A stretch of 63,421 bases of DNA, taken from NCBI RefSeq assembly GCF_004803635.1, contig NZ_SSWX01000023.1, positions 1-63,421 on the forward strand. The letters are read 5' to 3'. The translations under genes and the position numbers were made by a program. Positions 38,411 through 47,325 of the stretch are shown here, one piece after another. The number at the start of each line of letters is the position of its first letter. The stretch's first letter is position 1. The notes beneath the pieces were generated by a model that saw only the letters and a list, made by a program, of their open reading frames with translations, ran no database searches and had not been told where the DNA came from. The stretch is from Lampropedia aestuarii (lineage in GTDB: Bacteria > Pseudomonadota > Gammaproteobacteria > Burkholderiales > Burkholderiaceae_C).

Positions 38411-39667
38411 ATGCAAACTCCTTACGAATGGGCCATGGGCTGGCGCTACACGCGTGCCGGTCGCACCAGCCAAAGCAAGGGCCTGCTGTCCTTTGTGGCC
38501 AGTGTGTCGGCGATTGGCATTGCGCTGGGCGTGGCGGCGCTGATCATTGTTTTGTCAGTGATGAATGGCTTTCAGCGCGATGTGCGTGACCGCATGCTCT
38601 CGGTGGTCTCACATATTGAGGTCTTCGCGCCACAAGGCGGCACACTGCCCAGTGTCGAGCGTGTGACCGAACAGGTGATGCAGAACCCCGAAGTCATTGG
38701 GGTTGCGCCATTTGTCTCGGTGCAGGCTTTGCTGGCACGCGGTGATGACATGCGCGGCGTGGTGCTGCGCGGCATTGATCCGGAGCTGGAGCCCCAGGTC
38801 ACGGAACTGGCCAGCAGCATCAACCAAGAGGTGCTCAATCAACTCACCCCAGGCAGCTTTCATATTGTGCTTGGCAAAGAGCTGGCGCAATTGCTAGGCG
38901 TGAAGCCTGGTGACAATGTCACGGTAGTGGCGCCATCTGGCCAAGTCACGCCGGCTGGTGTGCTGCCAAGACTCAAACAGGCCAAAGTAGTTGGCACCTT
39001 CGACTCAGGCCACTACGAATACGACTCGGGCATGGCGATGATGCAGTACGAGGACATGCAGCGGATTTTCCGCCTGGATGCACCCACGGGCATTCGCCTC
39101 AAGCTCAAAGACCTGCACAAAGCCCCAGAAGTTGTGCAGCAACTGGCCAGCAGCCTCACCGACCCATTGCTGCTGCGCGACTGGACCATGCAAAACCGCA
39201 ATTGGTTCATTGCCGTACAAATGGAAAAGCGCATGATGTTCATCATCTTGACCCTGATCATCGGCGTGGCTGCGTTCAACCTGGTCGCCACCCTGGTGAT
39301 GACGGTGGCCGATAAACGCGCGGACATTGCGATTTTGCGTACCTTGGGCGCGACGTCTGGCTCGATCATGGCCATCTTTGTCGTGCAAGGTGCGATGGTC
39401 GGGGTGCTGGGTACTTTGGCCGGGTTGGTGATGGGGCTGGCGGTAGCCTACAACATCGATGTGATTGTGCCTGCCATTGAAAAAGTGCTGGGTTTTCAGT
39501 TCCTGCCCAAAGACGTCTATCTGGTCAGCGAAATCCCTAGCGATCCGCAGATGCAGGACATTGCATACATCTGTTTGGTCGCGCTGGTGCTCGCCTTTGT
39601 CGTGACCCTGTATCCAAGCTGGCGCGCCAGCCGAATCAATCCAGCGGAGGCTTTGCGCTATGAGTAA
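38411..39667 (+). CDS. lolC: Lipoprotein-releasing system permease, LolC/E family
   Basis: An inner-membrane protein of 418 residues with one N-terminal helix (about 25-50), a large periplasmic domain (about 50-265) and three C-terminal helices, the MacB-like fold of LolC/E. The start [17 protein letters not shown] is typical of betaproteobacterial LolC. It extracts lipoproteins from the inner membrane for LolA, using LolD. Only one permease gene is present, as in species where a LolF homodimer replaces LolC-LolE. Its stop overlaps lolD by eight bases. Confidence 0.94.
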   Translation: MQTPYEWAMGWRYTRAGRTSQSKGLLSFVASVSAIGIALGVAALIIVLSVMNGFQRDVRDRMLSVVSHIEVFAPQGGTLPSVERVTEQVMQNPEVIGVAPFVSVQALLARGDDMRGVVLRGIDPELEPQVTELASSINQEVLNQLTPGSFHIVLGKELAQLLGVKPGDNVTVVAPSGQVTPAGVLPRLKQAKVVGTFDSGHYEYDSGMAMMQYEDMQRIFRLDAPTGIRLKLKDLHKAPEVVQQLASSLTDPLLLRDWTMQNRNWFIAVQMEKRMMFIILTLIIGVAAFNLVATLVMTVADKRADIAILRTLGATSGSIMAIFVVQGAMVGVLGTLAGLVMGLAVAYNIDVIVPAIEKVLGFQFLPKDVYLVSEIPSDPQMQDIAYICLVALVLAFVVTLYPSWRASRINPAEALRYE

Positions 39668-40355
39668 AGTGATTTTGAGCGCCCACCAGTTGGTCAAGCG
39701 CTTTGCCGAAGGCGCACTGGATGTGACGGTACTTAAAGACCTGTCGCTGGATGTCTATGCTGGCCAAACCTTGGCCATTGTGGGCTCCTCAGGCTCGGGC
39801 AAAAGTACCTTGCTGCATATCTTGGGCGGGCTGGACAAACCCAGCAGCGGCTCGGTCGTGCTCGATGGCCAGCAACTGGAGACCATGAGCACCAACCAGC
39901 GCGGCGCTATGCGCAACCGCAAAATGGGTTTTGTCTACCAGTTTCACCACTTGCTGCCGGAGTTGACCGCCCTTGAAAACGTCGCCATGCCACTGCGGAT
40001 TCGCCGCGTTGGCCAGGCACAATGCCGCGAAAAAGCCAGCGCAATTTTGCGCAAAGTCGGTCTGGGCGAGCGTTTGCAGCACCGCCCGTCCGAGCTTTCA
40101 GGTGGCGAGCGCCAACGTGTCGCAATTGCCAGGGCCTTGGTGACAGACCCGGTTGTCGTACTGGCTGACGAACCCACTGGCAACCTGGACAAAGACACGG
40201 CCGATGCCGTGTTTGCCATGATGCTGGAGCTGGCCAGAGACCACGGCACGGCTTTCGTGCTGGTGACCCATGACCAGTCGCTGGCCGCACGCTGCGACCG
40301 CCAATTGCAGCTGGTCTCGGGACGTTTCACGGCGCCTGCGCAGGCGCAGGCATAG
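39660..40355 (+). CDS. lolD: Lipoprotein-releasing system ATPase LolD
   Basis: The ATPase of the Lol transporter, 231 residues. Walker A is GSSGSGKST, the signature [15 protein letters not shown], Walker [13 protein letters not shown], and the H-loop VTHDQSLA. It starts inside the end of lolC (TATGAGTAA), so the two are translationally coupled. The product powers transfer of outer-membrane lipoproteins. Confidence 0.95.
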   Translation: MSKVILSAHQLVKRFAEGALDVTVLKDLSLDVYAGQTLAIVGSSGSGKSTLLHILGGLDKPSSGSVVLDGQQLETMSTNQRGAMRNRKMGFVYQFHHLLPELTALENVAMPLRIRRVGQAQCREKASAILRKVGLGERLQHRPSELSGGERQRVAIARALVTDPVVVLADEPTGNLDKDTADAVFAMMLELARDHGTAFVLVTHDQSLAARCDRQLQLVSGRFTAPAQAQA

Positions 40356-40479
40356 ACGAATCAAAGCGCTGCCTGCTACAGTGACGCTCTAACGCCCCAA
40401 CACGATTGTGCAAAGCCATGCTGCGCTTGGCTTTGCACAAGCTCTTTAATTCAGCAACAACGCCCTCACCTAGATCGCT

Positions 40480-40779
40480 ATGACTGAACAAAACACCCCC
40501 CAAAACAGCAACGACAACCCACTTGACTCTGTGATCGAGTACCCGTTGGACTTTCCGATCAAAGTCATGGGTTTGAAATCCGAGGAGTTTCTGGCCGCTG
40601 TGAAAGAAATTGCCAACAAACACGATCCAGAATTTGACGAAGCCACGATTGAATTGCGCGACAGCCGCGAAGGCAAATACCAAAGCGTCACCATCACGAT
40701 TTTGGCGACCAGCCGTGACCACCTTGATGGCATTTACCGTGAGCTGACCGCCCACCCATTGTCAAAAATGGTGTTTTAA
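40480..40779 (+). CDS. YbeD-like DUF493 protein
   Basis: A small cytoplasmic protein of 99 residues in the DUF493/YbeD family (YPLDFPIKVMGLKSEEF, then YQSVTITILATSRDHLDGIYREL). The ferredoxin-like fold resembles allosteric ACT-type domains. It sits before lipB in many proteobacteria and is thought to influence lipoate or amino-acid metabolism, but the function is not established. A full copy of the dispersed repeat begins at its stop codon and separates it from lipB. Confidence 0.9.
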   Translation: MTEQNTPQNSNDNPLDSVIEYPLDFPIKVMGLKSEEFLAAVKEIANKHDPEFDEATIELRDSREGKYQSVTITILATSRDHLDGIYRELTAHPLSKMVF

Positions 40780-40937
40780 GAACGTGTTCAATGCTTTTTG
40801 CGGCCTCGCCAAGGCCCAAAAGGCGCATTGCCTTGTTGAAAATCCCCGCCGGGCATAGTAGCGCGACTGCGGCTTTTGCCGTGCACTGCCAGCTTTTGGG
40901 CTTCAATGCGGCTGCGTCGAGATTTTGAACAGGCTCT
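40779..40937. repeat. Complete copy of the dispersed inverted-repeat element
   Basis: A 159-base element between the DUF493 gene and lipB. It opens with AGAACGTGTTCAA and closes with TTGAACAGGCTCT, an imperfect terminal inverted repeat. Internal blocks GGCCCAAAA and TTTTGGGCT also pair, so the whole can fold as one long interrupted hairpin. Partial copies occur at about ten other intergenic sites in the window. It encodes no protein; a small non-autonomous mobile element (MITE-like) is the best guess. Confidence 0.65.
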
Positions 40938-41010
40938 GAGCCAGCGCGTTTCGACACCAGCACCATTTGCTCGGTATATTGGCGCGCAACGCCACAGATT
41001 TCTCATCCAC

Positions 41011-41706
41011 GTGATTGTCAAACAGCTAGGAATGGCAGAGTACCTGCCAACCATTCAGGCCATGGAAGCCTTTACTGCGCAGCGCACGCTGCTCAGTGAG
41101 GACGAGCTATGGCTGTGCGAGCACGCCGCCGTCTTCACGCTGGGGCAAGGTGCCAAACCTGAGCACCTGCTCAATCCCGGCACCATTCCGGTTGTGCAGA
41201 CTGCGCGCGGAGGCCAGGTGACCTACCATGGCCCAGGCCAGTTAGTGGCCTACCCACTGCTGAACCTCAAGCAGCGCGGCATTTTCATCAAAGAGTACGT
41301 ACGCAGGTTGGAGCAGGTCGTCATCGACACCTTGCTGCATTTTGGCATTGCGGCACAGCGCATCGCTGGTGCCCCCGGCGTCTACGTCCGCACCACCCCT
41401 GCCCACAGCCCTGCACCAACCGCCAGCCCCCTGCCCTCTGCAGGTCCCTCGTTTACAGGCATGGCCAAGATTGCCGCCTTAGGCATCAAGGTCAGTAAAA
41501 GTTGCGCCTACCATGGTTTGGCCCTGAATGTCGCGATGGACTTGCAACCTTACAGTCGCATCAATCCCTGTGGCTACCAGCACCTGGCTACGACAGACAT
41601 GCATACAATGGGCGCCTCAGCCACTGTCGCCGAGGTGTCTGCTGTGCTCAGCGCGTTGCTGGCGCAGCAGTTAGCCCCACCACCCTCCATTGACAAGTCC
41701 AGTTAA
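41011..41706 (+). CDS. lipB: Octanoyltransferase LipB
   Basis: LipB moves octanoate from acyl carrier protein to lipoyl domains, the first step of lipoate synthesis. This copy has 231 residues. Motifs are ELWLCEHAAVFTLGQG, GGQVTYHGPGQLVAYPLL, the catalytic lysine in ALGIKVSK and the catalytic cysteine in INPCGY. A proline/serine-rich insert of about 25 residues lies between GVYV and KIAALG, near residue 127-152. The GTG at 41011 is chosen: starts further upstream would lie in or next to the repeat element, and the family begins just before KQLG. It is followed by lipA after 12 bases. Confidence 0.92.
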   Translation: MIVKQLGMAEYLPTIQAMEAFTAQRTLLSEDELWLCEHAAVFTLGQGAKPEHLLNPGTIPVVQTARGGQVTYHGPGQLVAYPLLNLKQRGIFIKEYVRRLEQVVIDTLLHFGIAAQRIAGAPGVYVRTTPAHSPAPTASPLPSAGPSFTGMAKIAALGIKVSKSCAYHGLALNVAMDLQPYSRINPCGYQHLATTDMHTMGASATVAEVSAVLSALLAQQLAPPPSIDKSS

Positions 41707-41718
41707 GCACACGCCGTT

Positions 41719-42699
41719 ATGACGACTCCAACCACGCCAACGCAGTCCGTTGCAGCCCCTTCTTACGACCCCACCATCAAGCAAAAAGCCGCGGCCAAGC
41801 TATCGCGCATTCCAATCAAGGTCGAGCGCAGCGAATTGCTGAAAAAGCCAGACTGGATTCGTGTCAAAGCCGGCTCACCGACCACGCGCTTTTACGAGAT
41901 CAAGCAAATTCTGCGTGAGCACAAGCTGCACACCGTGTGTGAAGAGGCCAGCTGCCCCAATATTGGCGAGTGCTTTGGCAAAGGCACGGCAACCTTCATG
42001 ATCATGGGTGACAAATGCACACGCCGCTGCCCATTTTGCGACGTCGGCCATGGTCGCCCTGACCCGCTGGACAAGGATGAGCCGCTGAACCTGGCCAAAA
42101 CCATCGCCGCTTTGAAACTCAACTACGTGGTCATTACCAGCGTGGACCGCGACGACTTGCGCGATGGCGGCAGCGGCCATTTTGTCGAGTGCATCCAGCG
42201 CATTCGCGAGTTGTCACCCACCACCCAGATCGAGATTCTGGTGCCTGATTTCCGTGGCCGCGATGACCGTGCGCTGGAAATCCTCAAGGCCGCACCGCCC
42301 GATGTGATGAACCACAACCTGGAAACCGCACCGCGCCTGTACAAGCAAGCTCGCCCAGGATCTGACTACCAGTTCAGCCTGAACCTGCTGAAGAAATTCA
42401 AGGCCTTGCACCCCAATGTGCCAACCAAAAGCGGCATCATGGTTGGCTTGGGCGAGACCGATGAGGAAATTCTGCAGGTCATGCGCGACATGCGTGAACA
42501 CGGCATCGACATGCTCACGATTGGCCAGTACCTGGCACCGTCCAATAGCCACCTGCCGGTCAAACGCTATGTCCACCCTGACACCTTCCAGATGTTTGAA
42601 GACGAAGCCTACAAAATGGGTTTTAGCCACGCTGCCGTAGGCGCGATGGTGCGTTCAAGTTATCACGCTGACGAACAAGCGCACGCTGCCGGTTATTAA
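41719..42699 (+). CDS. lipA: Lipoyl synthase LipA
   Basis: A radical-SAM enzyme of 326 residues that inserts two sulfurs into protein-bound octanoate. The auxiliary iron-sulfur cluster cysteines appear in [12 protein letters not shown] and the radical-SAM CX3CX2C in [10 protein letters not shown]. The C-terminal [10 protein letters not shown] carries the conserved serine that ligates the auxiliary cluster. It is co-transcribed with lipB and ends at a strong bidirectional terminator. Confidence 0.96.
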   Translation: MTTPTTPTQSVAAPSYDPTIKQKAAAKLSRIPIKVERSELLKKPDWIRVKAGSPTTRFYEIKQILREHKLHTVCEEASCPNIGECFGKGTATFMIMGDKCTRRCPFCDVGHGRPDPLDKDEPLNLAKTIAALKLNYVVITSVDRDDLRDGGSGHFVECIQRIRELSPTTQIEILVPDFRGRDDRALEILKAAPPDVMNHNLETAPRLYKQARPGSDYQFSLNLLKKFKALHPNVPTKSGIMVGLGETDEEILQVMRDMREHGIDMLTIGQYLAPSNSHLPVKRYVHPDTFQMFEDEAYKMGFSHAAVGAMVRSSYHADEQAHAAGY

Positions 42700-42728
42700 T
42701 CGCGCGGCAGCGCAAGCTCCGGACACGC

Positions 42729-42767
42729 AAAAAAGCCGACCTGCTCACCAGCGAGGTCGGCTTTTTT
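42729..42767. terminator. Bidirectional terminator between lipA and the SotB-like gene
   Basis: A long stem (AAAAAAGCCGACCT at 42729-42742 with its complement at 42754-42767) has T runs on both strands. It serves lipA rightward and the convergent MFS gene leftward, whose stop codon touches the T run. Confidence 0.94.
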
Positions 42768-43969
42768 TATGTCTCAATTTTCTGCGTTGCAAACACCGCC
42801 TTGTAACGCTGCAAGGCCAGCGCAGCGCCGATCAAGCCCACGATGGCAATCACACCGCCGACATAGCCGACCTCAGCCACACCCATATGGATGCCGACCT
42901 GGCTGCCCAGCAATGCGCCCGCACCAATGCCGACATTAAAGAGCCCGGAGAACAAGGACATGGCCACATCGGTCGAGTCAGAGGCCAAGCCCAACACCCG
43001 CGCTTGCATCACCAGCACCAGGCACAAAAACACCATGCCCCACAGCACGATCAGTGGCAGCAATACAAAGATGTGAGGAGCAGATGGCTGCAGGCCCAAT
43101 AAGCACAAGGCCAAAGCCCCGAAAGTGGCCAGTAGAAACGCATCAGGGCGCTTCAAACCTTGCCAGCTAAACAGCGCAGAACCCAGCAAGCCAGCCCCAC
43201 CAAACAGCAGCAAAATCCAGGTGACAAATTGCGGACTCAGCAGCGCGACATGCTCCATAAAAGGCTCCATATAGCTGTAAGCCGTAAAGTGCGCGGTCAC
43301 GCTGACAATGATCAACGCATAAATGCTCACCAGCGCAGGGCGCTTGAGCAAAATAGGCAAGCTGCTCAAATCGCCGCTGTTTTTACTAGGCAAGCGTGGC
43401 AGCAAACGCATCAGCAGCAGCATGACCACCAAGGCGATCACACCAATCAGCGCAAAGGTCCAGCGCCAGCCCATCAGAGCGCCGACCATGCGCCCGAGCG
43501 GAATGCCCAGCACCATCGCCATCGACGTACCGGTGGCCAGCATGCCCAGCGCCTGGCCTTTGCGACCAGCAGGCGCAATGCGCACCACCAGTGAGGCCGT
43601 GATTGACCAAAAAATCGCATGCGCTGCAGCAATCCCCAAGCGGCCCGCCAATAGCACGTAAAAGTTGGGCGCGAGTGCGCAGACCACATGGCTTGCAATA
43701 AACAACGCAAACAGCCAAGTGAGCAGCTTGCGGCGCTCGACTTCACGGGTCACCAGCATCAAGGGCAAGGATGCCAGTGCGACTGCCCACGCGTAGATGG
43801 TCAGCATCAAACCGACATGTTCCGTGCGCATGTCAAAGCTGCGCCCAATATCAGACAAAAGACCAATCGGCACAAACTCCGTGGTATTGAAAATAAAAGC
43901 CGATAGCGCCAAGGCAATCACGCCCCACCAGGGGTTGACGCTTGATGACGGTGAAGACTCAACTTGCAT
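42767..43969 (-). CDS. MFS exporter, SotB (sugar efflux) type
   Basis: A twelve-helix transporter of 400 residues from the DHA1 group, most like SotB/YdeA, which exports sugars such as arabinose or IPTG in E. coli. Typical segments are [18 protein letters not shown], the loop [14 protein letters not shown] and [24 protein letters not shown] 7 bases before the ATG at 43969 fixes the start. It stands alone. The true substrate could be a sugar, a drug or an amino acid. Confidence 0.86.
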   Translation of the reverse strand: MQVESSPSSSVNPWWGVIALALSAFIFNTTEFVPIGLLSDIGRSFDMRTEHVGLMLTIYAWAVALASLPLMLVTREVERRKLLTWLFALFIASHVVCALAPNFYVLLAGRLGIAAAHAIFWSITASLVVRIAPAGRKGQALGMLATGTSMAMVLGIPLGRMVGALMGWRWTFALIGVIALVVMLLLMRLLPRLPSKNSGDLSSLPILLKRPALVSIYALIIVSVTAHFTAYSYMEPFMEHVALLSPQFVTWILLLFGGAGLLGSALFSWQGLKRPDAFLLATFGALALCLLGLQPSAPHIFVLLPLIVLWGMVFLCLVLVMQARVLGLASDSTDVAMSLFSGLFNVGIGAGALLGSQVGIHMGVAEVGYVGGVIAIVGLIGAALALQRYKAVFATQKIET

Positions 43970-44253
43970 CACCGATTCCTTCAAAAAATAGACTTGTGCT
44001 GTGCAGGCCGATGGAGATTGGCACACCTCACCGCCTGATGAGCGGATGCGCAGACATGCGCGACGAAAAGGCGAGATTGTGATCGAAATTGATAACAGGA
44101 ATGGCCTGCACTACGAGAAAACCCGTAGAGAGCATGCCCTGCGCATGGCTGCAATGCACATCACTTAAAAATATGCATGCAGCGTTGCTAAAGCCAAACC
44201 GCCAACGCCTGGACCGCTTGGCTGTGTGCGCTCGGCACTTCAATCTCGGCACT

Positions 44254-45930
44254 TCAATGGGCGGCGGTTCGCACCGACTGGCCGTAACCTGCTGCCGCCA
44301 CCAAAGCCTGTGTGTACGCATGCTGTGGCTGCTGCAAGACCTGATGCATCTCGCCGGCCTCCACAACTGCACCGGACTTCATCACCATCACCCGGTGCGC
44401 CATGGCTTTGACGACATCGACATCATGGGTGATCAGCAAATAGGCCAAGCCACGCTCTTTTTGCAGCCGCTGCAGCAACGCCAACACCTGCTGCTGAATC
44501 GTCGCATCCAGCGCGCTAGTGGGCTCATCAAGCACCAGCACACTGGGCTGCACCACCAAGGCACGTGCAATCGCAATGCGCTGGCGCTGGCCGCCCGAGA
44601 ATTCATGCGGGTAGCGCTCCAGCAGGCCTGGAAACTGCGTTTGCGTCAGGCCAACCTCGGCCAGGACGTCAGCGACGGTCTGCCTGCGTTGCTCAGCGCT
44701 GGCATCGGGTGAGTGGACCCGCAAGCCTTCGCCGACGATTTCGCCAATCGTCAAACGCGGCGACAGTGCCGAAAACGGGTCTTGGAACACCACCTGCACA
44801 CGTTGGCGCAAGGCCTGGTTGTGGGCATTGTTGCGGCTGGCTGGCTGCTGCCAGTGCTGCCCCATCAACTCCAACTGCCCAACTGCGGCAATCAAACCCA
44901 ACACGGCCTGAGCCAAGGTGGTTTTGCCTGAACCGGACTCACCGACCACCGCCATGGTCTCGCCTGGGCGCAGGTAAAAATCCATTGGCTGCACGGCCTG
45001 GAACTGGCCTTTTTTGAACCAGCCACGCACTCCGGCGATCGGCACATCGTAGAACACGCTCAGTTGCTGAGCACGCAAACGGGCTGGCTCGCCGCCTTGC
45101 TCTATGGGCGGCAATTCCACCACATTGCGCACTGGGCGGCTGTCAATCAAACGGCGCGTATAGTCTTGCTGCGGCTGATTGAATACCTGCTCGACGGGCC
45201 CTTGCTCAACAATCAAGCCGTTTTGCATCACTGCGACCGAGTCTGCAAACTGGCGCACCAGGTTCAAATCATGTGTGATCATCAGCACCGCCATGCCGGT
45301 GCTGCGCTGCAAATCGCTGAGCAACTCCAGAATCTGCATGCGCAGCTGGACATCCAAAGCAGTGGTCGGCTCATCCGCAATCAAGAGCTTGGGGCGGTTG
45401 GCCAAGGCCATTGCAATGACCGCGCGTTGGCGTTGCCCACCACTGAGCTGGTGCGGATAAGCGCCAGCGCGGCGCTCTGGCTCAGGGATGCCGGTTTGCG
45501 CCAACAAATGCACCGCCTCTTGCCAAGCTTGCTTTTTGGACAGCGCTTGCTTGAGCTCGACCACTTCGGCGATTTGCCGCCCCACGGTCATCAACGGATT
45601 CAAGGCTGTCATCGGCTCCTGAAACACCACAGCAATCGCATCGCCGCGCACACGGCGCAGTTGGTGTTCTGGCAATTGCAATAAATCCTGGCCATCAAAG
45701 CCGACCCGGCCTGACAGCTGCGCACCCTCAAGCAAACGCAGCACACTGAGCGCGGTGACCGATTTGCCTGAGCCCGACTCCCCCACCAGCGCGAATTTTT
45801 CGCCACGCTGGATCTGAAAGCTCACGCCGTGCACGACTGGCTGCGCACTGTGGCCAAAGCCCACCTGCAGTTGCTGCACATCGAGCAATGGCTGGGCATC
45901 GCGAGCTAAAGGCGTAGAAGTGTGACTCAT
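44254..45930 (-). CDS. yejF: Peptide ABC transporter, double ATPase YejF
   Basis: A 558-residue protein with two fused ABC ATPase domains, as in YejF/DdpF-type peptide importers. Domain one (about 15-270) has GESGSGKSVTA and [15 protein letters not shown]; domain two (about 285-540) has GESGSGKTTLA and [15 protein letters not shown]. It drives the Yej permease, which in enterobacteria takes up oligopeptides and microcin C. The start ATG at 45930 overlaps the yejE stop by four bases; the longer upstream reading frame lies within yejE and is not real. No yejA or yejB is next to it. Confidence 0.92.
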   Translation of the reverse strand: MSHTSTPLARDAQPLLDVQQLQVGFGHSAQPVVHGVSFQIQRGEKFALVGESGSGKSVTALSVLRLLEGAQLSGRVGFDGQDLLQLPEHQLRRVRGDAIAVVFQEPMTALNPLMTVGRQIAEVVELKQALSKKQAWQEAVHLLAQTGIPEPERRAGAYPHQLSGGQRQRAVIAMALANRPKLLIADEPTTALDVQLRMQILELLSDLQRSTGMAVLMITHDLNLVRQFADSVAVMQNGLIVEQGPVEQVFNQPQQDYTRRLIDSRPVRNVVELPPIEQGGEPARLRAQQLSVFYDVPIAGVRGWFKKGQFQAVQPMDFYLRPGETMAVVGESGSGKTTLAQAVLGLIAAVGQLELMGQHWQQPASRNNAHNQALRQRVQVVFQDPFSALSPRLTIGEIVGEGLRVHSPDASAEQRRQTVADVLAEVGLTQTQFPGLLERYPHEFSGGQRQRIAIARALVVQPSVLVLDEPTSALDATIQQQVLALLQRLQKERGLAYLLITHDVDVVKAMAHRVMVMKSGAVVEAGEMHQVLQQPQHAYTQALVAAAGYGQSVRTAAH

Positions 45931-47069
45931 GGCATCACCCCTTTGGCGGAGCTGGTGACCGGCGTATTCAGTGACAAGCCAGTTTCTTCGGCAGAGGTAC
46001 CAATGCCTGGTTTCGTTGGCAATACATCGGTATGGACTTTGCGTGGGTCCAGTGCGTCTCGCAAGGCATCGCCCATCAGCGTCAGCAGCAGCAAGGTCAC
46101 AACCATCACGGCAAAGGTAAAAACACCTATCCACCAGGCATCCAAATTGTTTTTGCCTTGGTTGAGCAACTCCCCCAGTGATGGCGTGCCTGGCGGCACT
46201 CCCAGCCCCAAAAAGTCCAGAGCGACCAAAGCCGCAATCGCCGCACTCATGCGAAATGGCAAGAAAGTCACGACCGGTGTCATGCTGTTGGGCAGGATAT
46301 GCCGCCACATCAAATGCCAGTTGCCCACGCCCAAGGCTCTGGCCGACTTGACGTAGTCGAGCTGGCGGTTGCGCAAGAACTCTGCACGCACATAGTCAGA
46401 CAAACCCATCCAGCCAAAAATACTCAAAATCACCAGCAACAAGCCGACACTGGGCTGAAAGATCGCGCTGAGAATAATCAGCAAAAATAGCTCTGGCAGC
46501 GAACTCCAGATCTCAATGAGCCGCTGGCCAAACAAATCGATCTTGCCAGCAAAAAAACCCTGCATTGCCCCAATCAGCACACCCAACACCACCCCTATGG
46601 CCGTCAACGCCAGGCCGAACAAGGCACTGACGCGAAAGCCATAGAGCAACTGCGCCAATAAATCACGGCCTCGGTCGTCCGTGCCTAGCCAGTTTTGCGA
46701 AGAAGGCGGCGCAGGATCGGGGGCCGCGCTGTAGTAGTTGATGGTGCGCGGGCCGTAGCGGTTGAGCGGAAAAATCGCCCAATTGCCATCGCTGGTGATG
46801 CGCTGGTAAATATACGGATCGAGGTAGTCGGCCTGCGTGACAAAATCGCCGCCGAACTGGGTTTCAGGGTAATTTTTGAATAGCGGAAAGTAGTACTCGC
46901 CCTGGTATTGCATCACCAAGGGCTTGTCATTGGAGAGCACTTCGGCAAACAAGCTGACCACCAGCATGCAGCTAAACAGCACAAAACTCCAATACCCGAG
47001 GCGGCTGCGCTTGAAGCGGCGCCAAGCCCGCTGGCCAGGTGACAAGATGGCAGGGTGAGTCTGGGACAT
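45927..47069 (-). CDS. yejE: Peptide ABC transporter permease YejE
   Basis: An inner-membrane permease of 380 residues. The long N-terminal periplasmic part (about 45-130) with YQGEYYFPLFKNYPETQFGG is diagnostic of YejE. The permease core includes NWLGTDDRGRDLLAQLLYGFR and the loop KSARALGVGNWHLMWRHILPN. The ATG at 47069 is the expected start; 16 more residues upstream would be encoded partly by a repeat end. In most genomes yejA and yejB precede it. Here a repeat copy and an unrelated divergent gene lie upstream instead, so the operon appears split. Confidence 0.92.
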   Translation of the reverse strand: MSQTHPAILSPGQRAWRRFKRSRLGYWSFVLFSCMLVVSLFAEVLSNDKPLVMQYQGEYYFPLFKNYPETQFGGDFVTQADYLDPYIYQRITSDGNWAIFPLNRYGPRTINYYSAAPDPAPPSSQNWLGTDDRGRDLLAQLLYGFRVSALFGLALTAIGVVLGVLIGAMQGFFAGKIDLFGQRLIEIWSSLPELFLLIILSAIFQPSVGLLLVILSIFGWMGLSDYVRAEFLRNRQLDYVKSARALGVGNWHLMWRHILPNSMTPVVTFLPFRMSAAIAALVALDFLGLGVPPGTPSLGELLNQGKNNLDAWWIGVFTFAVMVVTLLLLTLMGDALRDALDPRKVHTDVLPTKPGIGTSAEETGLSLNTPVTSSAKGVMP

Positions 47070-47104
47070 GAAGCTGGGCACCAATCCAATGAAAAGTATC
47101 GATA

Positions 47105-47124
47105 AGATCGTAAACACGTTCTAA
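47105..47124. repeat. Repeat end upstream of yejE
   Basis: On the minus strand TTAGAACGTGTTTACGATCT, the same end sequence as at 2570-2582 and close to those at 50024 and 60688. It lies 36 bases before the yejE start, where yejB would normally be found. Confidence 0.6.
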
Positions 47125-47325
47125 GACAAGGCGGCGTTGGATGCCTGTCATGCTGGGCACATACAGGCCTGTGCGCGATTGTCCATAATAGGCCTTTATC
47201 AAGCACGCATGGACGAGTATGCTAGCGCGAAGGACAAAGAACAACGCAAAAACACAAGAACATCGCCGCCATTTCCCAAGCACTCTTTTTTGAGCCCATT
47301 ACGCGCCATCATTCGAGCACCTGCC

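Noticed and set aside
40876-41010. Longer LipB N-terminus starting at 40876
   Set aside because: The extension begins inside the repeat element and is unlike LipB family starts.
45931-46308. N-terminal extension of YejF
   Set aside because: The extra frame lies wholly within yejE in another frame; the ATG at 45930 with the four-base overlap gives a normal YejF.
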